NCBI GenBank assembly: GCA_947589375.1
Contig: CANQAO010000076.1
Coordinates: 1 to 5,335, forward strand
Reading direction: 5' to 3'
From: an uncultured Bacilli bacterium
Lineage (GTDB): Bacteria; Bacillota_I; Bacilli_A; RF39; UBA660
Length of the DNA: 5,335 bases
Part shown: positions 1-5,335 of the stretch, piece after piece
How positions within the stretch are numbered: position 1 is the first letter of the stretch
How the letters are laid out: every line of letters starts with the position of its first letter
Program-made: the position numbers and the translations under genes
The notes under the pieces: model-generated
Databases searched by the model: none
Told to the model about the DNA's origin: nothing
What the model saw: the letters and a program-made list of their open reading frames with translations, nothing else

Positions 1-262
1 GTTCTTCTGGTGTCGCATCTTTCATTAATTGATAAAGCATGGTTGAAATAATTTCGACATGGGCAAGCTCTTCTGTACCAATATCTGTAAGTAATGCTTT
101 ACCACGATCATCAGGCATGATATATCTTTGATCTAAATACTGCCAAGCTGCCGCAAGTTCTCCAGCTGGGCCCCCATATTGTGTTAAAATATATTTAGCC
201 ATTTTTAAATCACGTTTTTTTATATTAACTGGATATTGCAGTTTTTTTTCATACTTCCACAT
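1..262 (-). CDS. cotJC: Spore coat protein CotJC, manganese-catalase family (5' part, cut by window edge)
   Basis: The first 87 residues are present and the gene runs off the left edge; Bacillus CotJC is roughly 190 residues. The protein opens MWKYEKKLQYPVNIKKRDLK and continues with ILTQYGGPAGELAAAWQYLDQRY, the characteristic N-terminus of CotJC. The family has a ferritin-like four-helix bundle with a di-manganese site. Visible candidate metal ligands are Glu35 (in GELAAA), and Glu65 and His68 in the ExxH motif of GTEELAHVE; the remaining ligands would lie outside the window. CotJC is a coat component in Bacillus and Clostridium spores and may detoxify peroxide. The ATG start is supported by an AGGGGG ribosome binding site at 272-277, 9 bases upstream. 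The gene begins 16 bases after the stop of the cotJA-cotJB fusion, so the two form one operon. The identification is secure; catalase activity is inferred from the family. Confidence 0.95.
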   Translation of the reverse strand, partial: MWKYEKKLQYPVNIKKRDLKMAKYILTQYGGPAGELAAAWQYLDQRYIMPDDRGKALLTDIGTEELAHVEIISTMLYQLMKDATPEE

Positions 263-278
263 TATATTTTACCCCCTT

Positions 279-863
279 TTATTGTTCCCAAGGCCATGGT
301 GAATTATTCCATGCCCAAGGATATGTTGTACTGGCGTCTACAAACAATGGACCATATTTGCTTTCATATTCTCTAGTAAGTTCTTGCGCTTTCTTGGTAT
401 ATTCTTTAAATAATTCAATCATCTCTCTATTATCAGGATGATTATCAAGGAAAAGATTAAGGTCATGTGCCGCAAAGCAATAAGCATCTAAATATGTAAG
501 CATTTCGGCCTGTTCATTTATCGGTTCAACTTCAAATGGTTTATTTATTTTAAACTCATTATAAATATCTGGAAACATATTACCACGTATAAAACCACTA
601 TATACATCATATAAATTATTAGGTTTAAGTCCTTTTTGGTCATAGCCACATTTGTTAAAATTCATGTTGTTGCCAGCTTGTTTAGCTAGTTTTTGTTTTA
701 ATTTTGTATCGACTGGCATATTAGAATTTGGCATCATCATTTGATTTGACATTGTTGGTTTTGGCATCATATTATTTTGATTTGGCATGCCGAGGCCATA
801 TAGTCTATTGATGTCATTAAAATCATTAGACATATAATCATACATGTTTGAATAGTTATTCAT
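279..863 (-). CDS. Fused CotJA-CotJB spore coat protein with Asn/Met-rich head
   Basis: This 194-residue protein combines two coat proteins that are separate in Bacillus subtilis (CotJA about 80 residues, CotJB about 87). Residues 1-50 are low complexity, with 12 Asn and 11 Met. Residues about 79-112 (NNLYDVYSGFIRGNMFPDIY, then KPFEVEP) resemble CotJA. Residues about 117-194 are a full CotJB domain: an amphipathic stretch with AAHDLNLFLDNHPDN, then YESKYGPL, and the Trp-rich end YPWAWNNSPWPWEQ. There is no stop or shift between the domains, so this is a true in-frame fusion. The start is set by an AAGGAGGG ribosome binding site at 871-878 with a 7-base spacer. The gene is first in an operon with cotJC. 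By analogy with Bacillus it should be expressed in the mother cell during sporulation and deposited in the spore coat. The CotJB assignment is firm; the CotJA assignment is good but rests on a shorter match. Confidence 0.9.
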   Translation of the reverse strand: MNNYSNMYDYMSNDFNDINRLYGLGMPNQNNMMPKPTMSNQMMMPNSNMPVDTKLKQKLAKQAGNNMNFNKCGYDQKGLKPNNLYDVYSGFIRGNMFPDIYNEFKINKPFEVEPINEQAEMLTYLDAYCFAAHDLNLFLDNHPDNREMIELFKEYTKKAQELTREYESKYGPLFVDASTTYPWAWNNSPWPWEQ

Positions 864-905
864 TTAATTACCCTCCTTCGCTTTATCTTATGAAATTAAT
901 TAGCC

Positions 906-913
906 TAAGTATG
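906..913 (-). promoter_or_regulatory. Possible sporulation sigma -10 element (SigE-like) upstream of the cotJ operon
   Basis: On the minus strand 913-906 reads CATACTTA, close to the SigE -10 consensus (CATACAnT-like), about 43 bases before the cotJA-cotJB start codon. In Bacillus the cotJ operon is SigE-controlled, so the position makes sense. I do not see a convincing matching -35: the sequence 14 bases upstream is ATGTAAAA, a weak fit. Treat this as a candidate only. Confidence 0.3.
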
Positions 914-962
914 GGTAATTATCTCCATTTTACATATTTCATAGGAATTTGCCATAAACTAC

Positions 963-991
963 TTGTCAAAATTTAAAATAACTGATAAAAT
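963..991 (+). promoter_or_regulatory. Sigma-A-type promoter of the tRNA-His gene
   Basis: A -35 TTGTCA at 963-968 and a -10 TAAAAT at 986-991 are separated by exactly 17 bases. Each differs from the consensus by one base. The predicted transcription start, about 998-999, leaves a leader of 7-8 bases before the mature tRNA, typical for a single tRNA unit. Confidence 0.75.
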
Positions 992-1005
992 ATTATCTGT
1001 TATAT

Positions 1006-1082
1006 GGCGGAATTGGTGAAGGGGTTAACACAGTGGATTGTGGTTCCACCATGCATCGGTTCGAATCCGATATTCCGCCCCA
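1006..1082 (+). tRNA. tRNA-His (anticodon GTG), CCA encoded
   Basis: A complete cloverleaf can be drawn. The acceptor stem GGCGGAAT (1006-1013) pairs with ATTCCGCC (1072-1079). This gives the eight-base-pair acceptor with G-1 opposite C73 that is the identity mark of tRNA-His. The D stem is GTG/CAC (1016-1018 with 1029-1031). The anticodon stem GTGGA/TCCAC encloses the loop TTGTGGT, with anticodon GTG at 1040-1042. A five-base variable loop follows. The T stem ATCGG/CCGAT encloses TTCGAAT (1060-1066), and CCA is encoded at 1080-1082. All stems are perfectly paired. It is a stand-alone tRNA unit with its own promoter and terminator, divergent from the cotJ operon. Confidence 0.98.
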
Positions 1083-1091
1083 TATTAAATG

Positions 1092-1124
1092 AAAAAGGTA
1101 ATCTTATTAAAAGGTTACCTTTTT
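1092..1124 (+). terminator. Rho-independent terminator of tRNA-His, probably bidirectional
   Basis: AAAAAGGTAA at 1092-1101 pairs perfectly with TTACCTTTTT at 1115-1124. The pairing continues inward (T-G, C-G, T-A, T-A) to a five-base loop at 1106-1110, giving about 14 base pairs that end in a T-run. Because the stem begins with five A residues, the minus strand also has a hairpin followed by five Ts. The element could therefore stop transcripts leaking leftward from the HelD cluster before they reach tRNA-His antisense and the cotJ genes. It begins 10 bases after the tRNA. Confidence 0.88.
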
Positions 1125-1450
1125 GTGTTGAAAATGTTAACGTAATTGTTTATAGTGTTAAAATGTTTGATTGAATTTTTTTCTAAATTTAATAAAATTA
1201 AGCCGAATTTTTTTAATTTTTTATTGAAAGGCCGAAAAAAAGGCCAAAATGATATTAATTTATTTCGCAGGAAAACAATTTATTTTAAACCTATTTTTAA
1301 CAATTCACTATGTTATAAAATGATTTGAGTTGCTTTGTTTTGAAATAAATTTAATATATTTTCAAATTTCTATTCTATATAATTAATGAGTGGAAATTCG
1401 ATATTCCCCACATATTAAGCTTTTTTATTAAAATGCACCTGTGTTTCAAC
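1125..1450. other. AT-rich intergenic stretch without a convincing gene
   Basis: This stretch lies between the tRNA terminator and the HelD terminator. It is extremely AT-rich with several long T and A runs. An open frame of 60 codons at 1146-1328 (plus strand) has no ribosome binding site, and its composition (Phe, Lys, Asn, Ile) is what random AT-rich DNA would give. The only recognisable content is the degraded copy of the tRNA-His 3' end near 1399-1418, listed separately. The absence of any intact gene together with that copy suggests decaying sequence. Confidence 0.7.
1399..1418 (+). repeat. Degraded direct repeat of the tRNA-His 3' end and its flank
   Basis: The sequence CGATATTCC followed by CCACATATTAA matches positions 1068-1088 of the tRNA region (CGATATTCC, G, CCCCATATTAA) with one missing base and one substitution. 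A weaker ungapped match continues upstream through the T arm (8 of the 14 bases before GATATTCC agree). The copy thus includes T-stem, acceptor and CCA-proximal sequence plus bases beyond the mature tRNA, and lies about 330 bases downstream in the same orientation. It cannot form a functional tRNA. It may be a decayed integration-site repeat or the remains of a tandem tRNA duplicate. Confidence 0.6.
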
Positions 1451-1474
1451 AAAAAGGTACAAATTAATGTACCT
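1451..1474 (-). terminator. Rho-independent terminator of the HelD gene cluster
   Basis: On the minus strand the stem AGGTACA (1474-1468) pairs with TGTACCT (1461-1455) around a six-base loop and is followed by a T-run (1455-1451). The hairpin begins four bases after the HelD stop codon. The stem is only seven base pairs but perfect. Confidence 0.78.
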
Positions 1475-1477
1475 AAA

Positions 1478-3550
1478 TTATAAAGTTTTTTTTACTAAAG
1501 TCTTATTTTTATTTAAAGTCATTTGTGGCTGATTATATACAATTAACTGATGTTGTGCTCTAGTACATGCAACATAATAAAGATTTTTTTCTTGTTCATT
1601 ATAATAGTTATCTGGTTTTGTATATAGTATTACACCATCAAATTCTAATCCTTTAGCCATATATGATGGCAAGATTAAAACCTTTTCCTCTACATCTAAA
1701 TCTTCCAACATAGTCTTTAAAACTTGTGAGAGTTCGTCAGCCTCACTATTATTTTTTGTAACAATTGCTATCCTTTTAAAATTTTTTTGTTTTAATTCTA
1801 ATAAACTATTATATAATTGTTCGTTCAAATTATCAGTTTCTTGTTCACAAATGACAGGTAGATCATTATCTTTTCTTATTGAAATACTATTATTTATATC
1901 TAAAATATTATTAGAATAATTAACTATTTCAGGACTAGATCTATATGATTTAGACAGTTCAAAGTATTGACTTTCTACTCCAAAAACTTGTACTAACTCT
2001 GATAAACTATCATATTTATAATAAGGATTTATAGTTTGATTAATATCTCCTAATATAGTAAAAGTGGCTTTGGGAAACATTTGCTTAATGATATATAATT
2101 GTAATTTTGAATAATCCTGTGCCTCATCAATTACAATATGTTTGACTTTAGTATTATATGGATAACCATTTAACTCAAAATGCAAATATAACATACCAAT
2201 TAAATCTTCATATTTAATTATATTACTTGATTTTGATTTTTTAATGTCGAAATTGAAATTTGATTTATAATATTCACTATCCAAAAATTTCTGATACATT
2301 TTTTTCATATCTAAATCAAGATCTAATTTTTTCTTTATTTGATTTCTAACACCAACACCATACCTGTTATAATTTATATTATTTGAATCACAAATTTGCT
2401 TACTAATTAATTCTAACTTTTCTAATACCTTTAAATTTACATATCTACTATGGAATAATTTATTAATTTCTTCTTTTGAAATGTCTATTGTTTTAATATT
2501 TCCAATATTTATTTCAATATCTTCATTTAATTTATGACTTTTAATATAGTGATTTAAAAATCTATCTATAGTTTCTTTTAAACAATCAGATTGCTTAAAC
2601 TTTGTCATAATAAAGTCTGTATATTCAATATTATTGTTATAATAATTTTCTAAAAATTCAGCAAATGATTGAATTTTATTATTTTTTTTGATATATTCTC
2701 TTGATAATTCAGAAAAAGTAGTGCCTAAGACATTTTCTTCGCCTAATGTAGGTAAAACTTCAGAAATGTATTCCGTAAATATGTCATTAGGGGAAAATAT
2801 CAAAATATTATCAGAATTAAGTTCTTCATATTGATATAATAGATATGCAATACGATGTAGAGCAACTGATGTTTTACCACTACCAGCAATACCTTGTACT
2901 ATCACATTATTATTTGCAGTATTCCTTATAATTTCGTTTTGTTCTTTCTGAATAGTGGTAACAATATTTTTCATTTTATCAGTAGAACTATTAGAAAGTA
3001 CTTCTTGTAAAATATCATCATCAATATTTATGTCATTTTCAATCATTCTATGTAAAATGCCATCTTCAATTTTGTACTGCCTTCTTAATTCTATATTTCC
3101 ACTTATTGTTCCTCGTGGAGCTTCATATTCTGCTTTACCAATTGTATAATTGTAAAACATACTTGAAATAGGAGCTCGCCAATCGAAAATATAATTGTAA
3201 TTATTATCTTTTAATGATGTAATCCCAACATAAATTGGTATTGTTTTGCCGTCGAAACTAAAATCTATTCTGCCAAAATATGGCGAATTTAAAGATTTTT
3301 TATAGGTTTGCAATGTTTTAATTTGTTCATTTATTGAATTTGTATTATCATCAATTTCATTAAATTGGATGTTATATTCATAATCAGATAATTCACCCCT
3401 AGAATTCCATATCATTTTTTTAAAATCTTCAGTTTTCTTTTGTTGATTATCTACAAAAACTTGTGATGTTTCTATTTTGTTAAATAATATGTTTTGTACT
3501 TCATTTAAATATTGTTTTTCATCTTCAAAAGTTTGGTTAATAGTTTCCAT
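1478..3550 (-). CDS. helD: HelD-type UvrD-like ATPase (RNA polymerase recycling factor)
   Basis: This 690-residue superfamily-1 motor protein is of the HelD type. HelD binds RNA polymerase and uses ATP to strip it from DNA or stalled complexes. Residues about 1-95 are charged and helical, as expected for the coiled-coil arm that enters the polymerase secondary channel. Residues 91-160 (YFGRIDFSFD, IFDWRAPISSMFYNY, YEAPRGTISG, LRRQYKIEDG) are the hallmark HelD segment. Motor motifs follow: a Q-motif-like QKEQNEIIR (201-209), Walker A GIAGSGKT (220-227), Walker B VIDEAQD (473-479), motif III GDINQT (501-506), motif IV SYRSSPEI (535-542), motif V SYMAKGLEFDGV (629-640) and motif VI VACTRAQ (660-666). 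All look intact. It is somewhat shorter than B. subtilis HelD (about 774). The ATG at 3550 is chosen because AGAGGTGA lies at 3555-3562 with proper spacing. A longer frame from 3637 would add 29 residues and overlap the upstream gene without a ribosome binding site. Confidence 0.93.
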   Translation of the reverse strand: METINQTFEDEKQYLNEVQNILFNKIETSQVFVDNQQKKTEDFKKMIWNSRGELSDYEYNIQFNEIDDNTNSINEQIKTLQTYKKSLNSPYFGRIDFSFDGKTIPIYVGITSLKDNNYNYIFDWRAPISSMFYNYTIGKAEYEAPRGTISGNIELRRQYKIEDGILHRMIENDINIDDDILQEVLSNSSTDKMKNIVTTIQKEQNEIIRNTANNNVIVQGIAGSGKTSVALHRIAYLLYQYEELNSDNILIFSPNDIFTEYISEVLPTLGEENVLGTTFSELSREYIKKNNKIQSFAEFLENYYNNNIEYTDFIMTKFKQSDCLKETIDRFLNHYIKSHKLNEDIEINIGNIKTIDISKEEINKLFHSRYVNLKVLEKLELISKQICDSNNINYNRYGVGVRNQIKKKLDLDLDMKKMYQKFLDSEYYKSNFNFDIKKSKSSNIIKYEDLIGMLYLHFELNGYPYNTKVKHIVIDEAQDYSKLQLYIIKQMFPKATFTILGDINQTINPYYKYDSLSELVQVFGVESQYFELSKSYRSSPEIVNYSNNILDINNSISIRKDNDLPVICEQETDNLNEQLYNSLLELKQKNFKRIAIVTKNNSEADELSQVLKTMLEDLDVEEKVLILPSYMAKGLEFDGVILYTKPDNYYNEQEKNLYYVACTRAQHQLIVYNQPQMTLNKNKTLVKKTL

Positions 3551-3554
3551 ATTG

Positions 3555-3562
3555 TCACCTCT
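3555..3562 (-). promoter_or_regulatory. Ribosome binding site that fixes the HelD start
   Basis: The minus strand reads AGAGGTGA, with GG about 7 bases before ATG 3550-3548. No comparable site precedes the in-frame ATG at 3637, so this site decides the start. Confidence 0.85.
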
Positions 3563-3575
3563 TTGTGTAGGTAGT

Positions 3576-3604
3576 ATTCTATCATAATTTTCATTAATAA
3601 GCAA
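3576..3604 (-). promoter_or_regulatory. Sigma-A-type promoter with extended -10 for HelD
   Basis: On the minus strand, -35 TTGCTT (3604-3599) and -10 TAGAAT (3581-3576) are 17 bases apart, and TGA immediately precedes the -10, making an extended TGn -10 element. It sits in the 79-base gap between the phosphotransferase stop and the HelD start, so HelD can be expressed independently of the two upstream genes. The predicted leader is about 20 bases, leaving just enough room for the ribosome binding site. Confidence 0.65.
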
Positions 3605-3629
3605 ATAAATATAAAGAAAATCAATGCTT

Positions 3630-4502
3630 TCATACATTGATTAGTGAATTTATAATTGTTTTTAATTTTTTTAAATAATCTTTATCTTTATTATTTTTAT
3701 TCATTAGATAGAAATGCATAGTACCATTAATAAAACACCATTTTAATTTTTCCTCATTATATTTATTTGTACTTAAGTAACCTTTAAGGAAAATATCTCT
3801 ATCTTCTTTTTTATCCATAAACTGTTGTCCTGGTCTTAAAATTAATGCCCACGCAATATCCTGTTCTTTAAACCCTAGTCCAGAATATTCCCAATCTAAA
3901 ATACCATTGATTTCATATTTATCCCATAATATATTGCCGTAATGAAAATCGCCATGAATAAACGTGTTCATTTCTATTTTGGGTTTAGTTTTTTCTAAAT
4001 ATTCTATCACTTTGACTTCCCATTTATCTAAATTATTGTATCTTTCTTTTTTAGGAAAATCATTTATATCACGTTGTTTAGCGATATCCCAATTAAGTTT
4101 CAATTTATGAATTTTAGCAAGAGCTTGCCCATATAAATACAAATATTTTTTATGATCAGCATCTTTTTGCTCTTTAAATATATCAGATAATTTTTCACCA
4201 TCTATTTTTGTCATTGCTATATATACATGATCATCTAATACACCATGTTCTAAAATAGTGGGTACATTGAAAGAATCCTTGACTTTTTCTAACACTTTTA
4301 TTTCATTTGAAAAATTAGCAAATTTGCCTCGTTCACTTTTTAAAACGAAATTAATATTTTTATTTTTATATTTGCCAATACATTCAAACACATCATTACC
4401 AGCAGGGGGGTAACTGATTATTTTTTGAAAACTTATATTTTTAAAAGGAATTTTATCTACATCAATTAAACTATCTCGCCATTTTTCTTGAATTTTACTC
4501 AT
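3630..4502 (-). CDS. Aminoglycoside phosphotransferase (APH)-fold kinase
   Basis: This 290-residue protein has the protein-kinase-like APH fold. In the N-lobe, Lys55 (NFVLKSERG) is the likely ATP-binding lysine and Glu67 (SNEIKVL) its partner. MTKIDGEKLSDIF (97-109) forms the hinge. In the C-lobe, HGDFHYGNILW (183-193) is the Brenner catalytic motif with Asp185 and Asn190, and ILDWEYSG (201-208) supplies the metal-binding Asp203. DIAWAL (215-220) follows as in the family. All catalytic residues are present, so the enzyme should be active. APH-family members phosphorylate aminoglycosides, macrolides, choline, sugars and other small molecules; the substrate cannot be read from this sequence, so no resistance phenotype should be assumed. 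The start at 4502 is preceded by AGGAGG (4513-4518). Only one base separates it from the stop of the upstream phosphatase gene, implying translational coupling. It ends in TGA. Confidence 0.88.
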   Translation of the reverse strand: MSKIQEKWRDSLIDVDKIPFKNISFQKIISYPPAGNDVFECIGKYKNKNINFVLKSERGKFANFSNEIKVLEKVKDSFNVPTILEHGVLDDHVYIAMTKIDGEKLSDIFKEQKDADHKKYLYLYGQALAKIHKLKLNWDIAKQRDINDFPKKERYNNLDKWEVKVIEYLEKTKPKIEMNTFIHGDFHYGNILWDKYEINGILDWEYSGLGFKEQDIAWALILRPGQQFMDKKEDRDIFLKGYLSTNKYNEEKLKWCFINGTMHFYLMNKNNKDKDYLKKLKTIINSLINV

Positions 4503-4503
4503 T

Positions 4504-5301
4504 TTATATATGCCTCCTATTTTTCTTATAAATAATTGATATATTATCTTTTCCTGCAATAATTTCATTGTTATAATCTAACGAATCTAAATTATTATTA
4601 ACAGAATTATATGATAATGCAAAATCTACAATCATATTACAAACATCTTGTTTATCGTTATTTCGCAGTATTTGTTCTAACTCAATATTGGAAATACAAT
4701 CACTAACACCATCAGAAACTAACAGCAAATTATCCATTTTTTCTTTGTCAATTTCAAAAAAATCGATGTTAATTAGTGGACTTTCACAACCAACTCTAGA
4801 AAAAATTAAATTGTTTTTTTTATGAAATCTCATATCATCGCTATTTTCAATTTTGCCAACATTATAAAGTAATTGTGTGATTGAATGATCCCTAGTTATT
4901 TGTTTTAACATATCATCACTATAACTATATGCACGAGAGTCACCAAGATTAGCAATTAAATATGAATCATTTAGTTCAAAAGCACTAACTAGGGTAGAGC
5001 CACCATTACCACAATTAAATCGTATTTTTTCATCTAAATCAGTAACAAAGCTAATAAATTGCTTTTTTAGTTTATTGCTGTCATCAATGTCATCTATACT
5101 TAAGGACTGAAACCATAAAAATAATTCTTTAACTGCTATGTTGCTTGCTAAAGCTCCATTATTTAGACCACCCATACCATCAGCTATCGCTAAAAGTTCA
5201 CTATTTGTAGAATGGTTTTTAGTAATTAATATAGAATCTTCTTGATTTTTACGAATGTTCCCCATATCCATGATAGCCATTACGTTACCAAGATTATACA
5301 T
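4504..5301 (-). CDS. PP2C-family (PPM) serine/threonine protein phosphatase
   Basis: This 265-residue protein is a stand-alone PP2C domain that hydrolyses phosphoserine/phosphothreonine using two or three Mn/Mg ions. The ordered motifs are all visible: DMGNIRKNQED (12-22), ADGMGG (40-45, metal ligand Asp41), GSTLVSAFEL (101-110), NLGDSRAYSY (118-127), TRDHSITQ (136-143), LLVSDGVSD (193-201, metal ligand Asp197) and GKDNISIIY (250-258, metal ligand Asp252). No signal peptide or membrane segment is seen, so it is cytoplasmic. It resembles PrpC/Stp of Firmicutes in size, but the locus lacks the Hanks-type kinase that normally accompanies PrpC; an APH-fold kinase follows instead. The start at 5301 has AAGGA very close upstream (about 2-3 bases), which is tight. 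The Met at codon 8 is possible but has no better site and leaves a very short lead into the first motif. The start probably overlaps the end of the preceding gene. Confidence 0.92.
   Translation of the reverse strand: MYNLGNVMAIMDMGNIRKNQEDSILITKNHSTNSELLAIADGMGGLNNGALASNIAVKELFLWFQSLSIDDIDDSNKLKKQFISFVTDLDEKIRFNCGNGGSTLVSAFELNDSYLIANLGDSRAYSYSDDMLKQITRDHSITQLLYNVGKIENSDDMRFHKKNNLIFSRVGCESPLINIDFFEIDKEKMDNLLLVSDGVSDCISNIELEQILRNNDKQDVCNMIVDFALSYNSVNNNLDSLDYNNEIIAGKDNISIIYKKNRRHI
4513..4518 (-). promoter_or_regulatory. Ribosome binding site of the APH-fold kinase, inside the phosphatase gene
   Basis: AGGAGG on the minus strand, 10 bases before ATG 4502, lies within the last codons of the phosphatase gene. 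It selects this start over an upstream in-frame ATG at 4568 that would add 22 residues inside the phosphatase gene. Confidence 0.8.
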
Positions 5302-5335
5302 TTTCCTTTTTGACTTTTGCTGTGAGCCATTTAGT
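5294..5335 (-). CDS. C-terminal tail of an upstream gene of unknown function
   Basis: In the minus-strand frame starting at 5335 there is an open tail, TKWLTAKVKKENV, followed by TAA at 5296-5294. Its stop overlaps the phosphatase start codon region by eight bases (ATGTATAA), a common arrangement for coupled genes. Thirteen residues are too few to identify a family. A Trp-Leu pair followed by a basic end is reminiscent of the tails of some cytoplasmic von Willebrand A (TerY-like) proteins, which are known neighbours of PP2C phosphatases, but this is a guess. The other two frames are also open at the edge or hold only a short frame, so the gene itself is not proven. Confidence 0.35.
   Translation of the reverse strand, partial: TKWLTAKVKKENV

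Noticed and set aside
941..969. TTGACA on the minus strand (969-964) as a housekeeping promoter for cotJ
   Set aside because: Seventeen bases downstream the sequence is TCCTAT, a poor -10; the TTGACA is the reverse complement of bases that overlap the tRNA promoter's -35.
1228..1246. GGCC ... GGCC hairpin in the gap after the tRNA
   Set aside because: The stem is only four base pairs around a long A-rich loop, with no T-run of the right kind; it is too weak to call.
1146..1328. Open frame of 60 codons on the plus strand
   Set aside because: It has no ribosome binding site, its composition is that of random AT-rich DNA (Phe, Lys, Asn, Ile), and no family resemblance is seen.
2955..3149. Open frame of 64 codons on the plus strand
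   Set aside because: It lies entirely antisense inside the conserved HelD gene and is explained as a shadow of it.
3551..3637. 29-residue N-terminal extension of HelD
   Set aside because: It would cover the promoter and ribosome binding site of HelD, overlaps the kinase stop, has no ribosome binding site, and does not resemble the family's N-terminus.
4503..4568. 22-residue N-terminal extension of the APH-fold kinase
   Set aside because: It lies within the coding region of the phosphatase, and the strong AGGAGG site points to the later ATG.
1..5335. CRISPR arrays, insertion sequences, riboswitches, replication origin
   Set aside because: No regularly spaced repeats, transposase motifs, terminal inverted repeats, recognisable riboswitch cores or clustered DnaA boxes were found on reading both strands.

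Overview
This window looks like chromosomal DNA from a low-GC, spore-forming (or spore-derived) Firmicutes bacterium. The evidence is the very AT-rich base composition, strong GGAGG-type ribosome binding sites, a cotJ spore-coat locus, a Gram-positive-type HelD, and standard stop usage: TGA is a real stop in the phosphotransferase gene and Trp is TGG, so this is not the Mycoplasma code. I cannot name a species. A clostridial or Erysipelotrichales/RF39-like Bacilli lineage would fit.

Layout. All protein genes lie on the minus strand and the only plus-strand gene is a tRNA. From left to right: the 5' part of cotJC (1-262, cut by the window edge), preceded in its operon by a fused cotJA-cotJB gene (279-863). 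A 142-base divergent intergenic region follows. Next is a complete tRNA-His(GTG) with encoded CCA (1006-1082), its own sigma-A-type promoter, and a strong stem-loop terminator that is nearly symmetrical. A 350-base AT-rich gap without a convincing gene holds a degraded copy of the tRNA 3' end (about 1399-1418) and the terminator of the right-hand gene cluster. That cluster, read right to left, is the tail of an unknown upstream gene (5294-5335), a PP2C-family protein phosphatase (4504-5301), an aminoglycoside-phosphotransferase-fold kinase (3630-4502), and a HelD-type UvrD-like ATPase (1478-3550). The HelD gene also has its own promoter.

How the parts work together. CotJA/CotJB/CotJC are spore-coat components and CotJC has a manganese-catalase fold. 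Here the first two are one polypeptide with an Asn/Met-rich head. The phosphatase and the kinase-fold protein are separated by one base, which suggests coordinated synthesis. Whether they act on a shared target or are merely neighbours cannot be told from sequence. HelD removes stalled RNA polymerase from nucleic acid and is probably transcribed both from the upstream genes and from its own extended -10 promoter. The most unusual points are the CotJA-CotJB fusion, the phosphatase/kinase-fold pair beside HelD, and the tRNA-His 3'-end copy, which may be the scar of an integration or tRNA duplication event.
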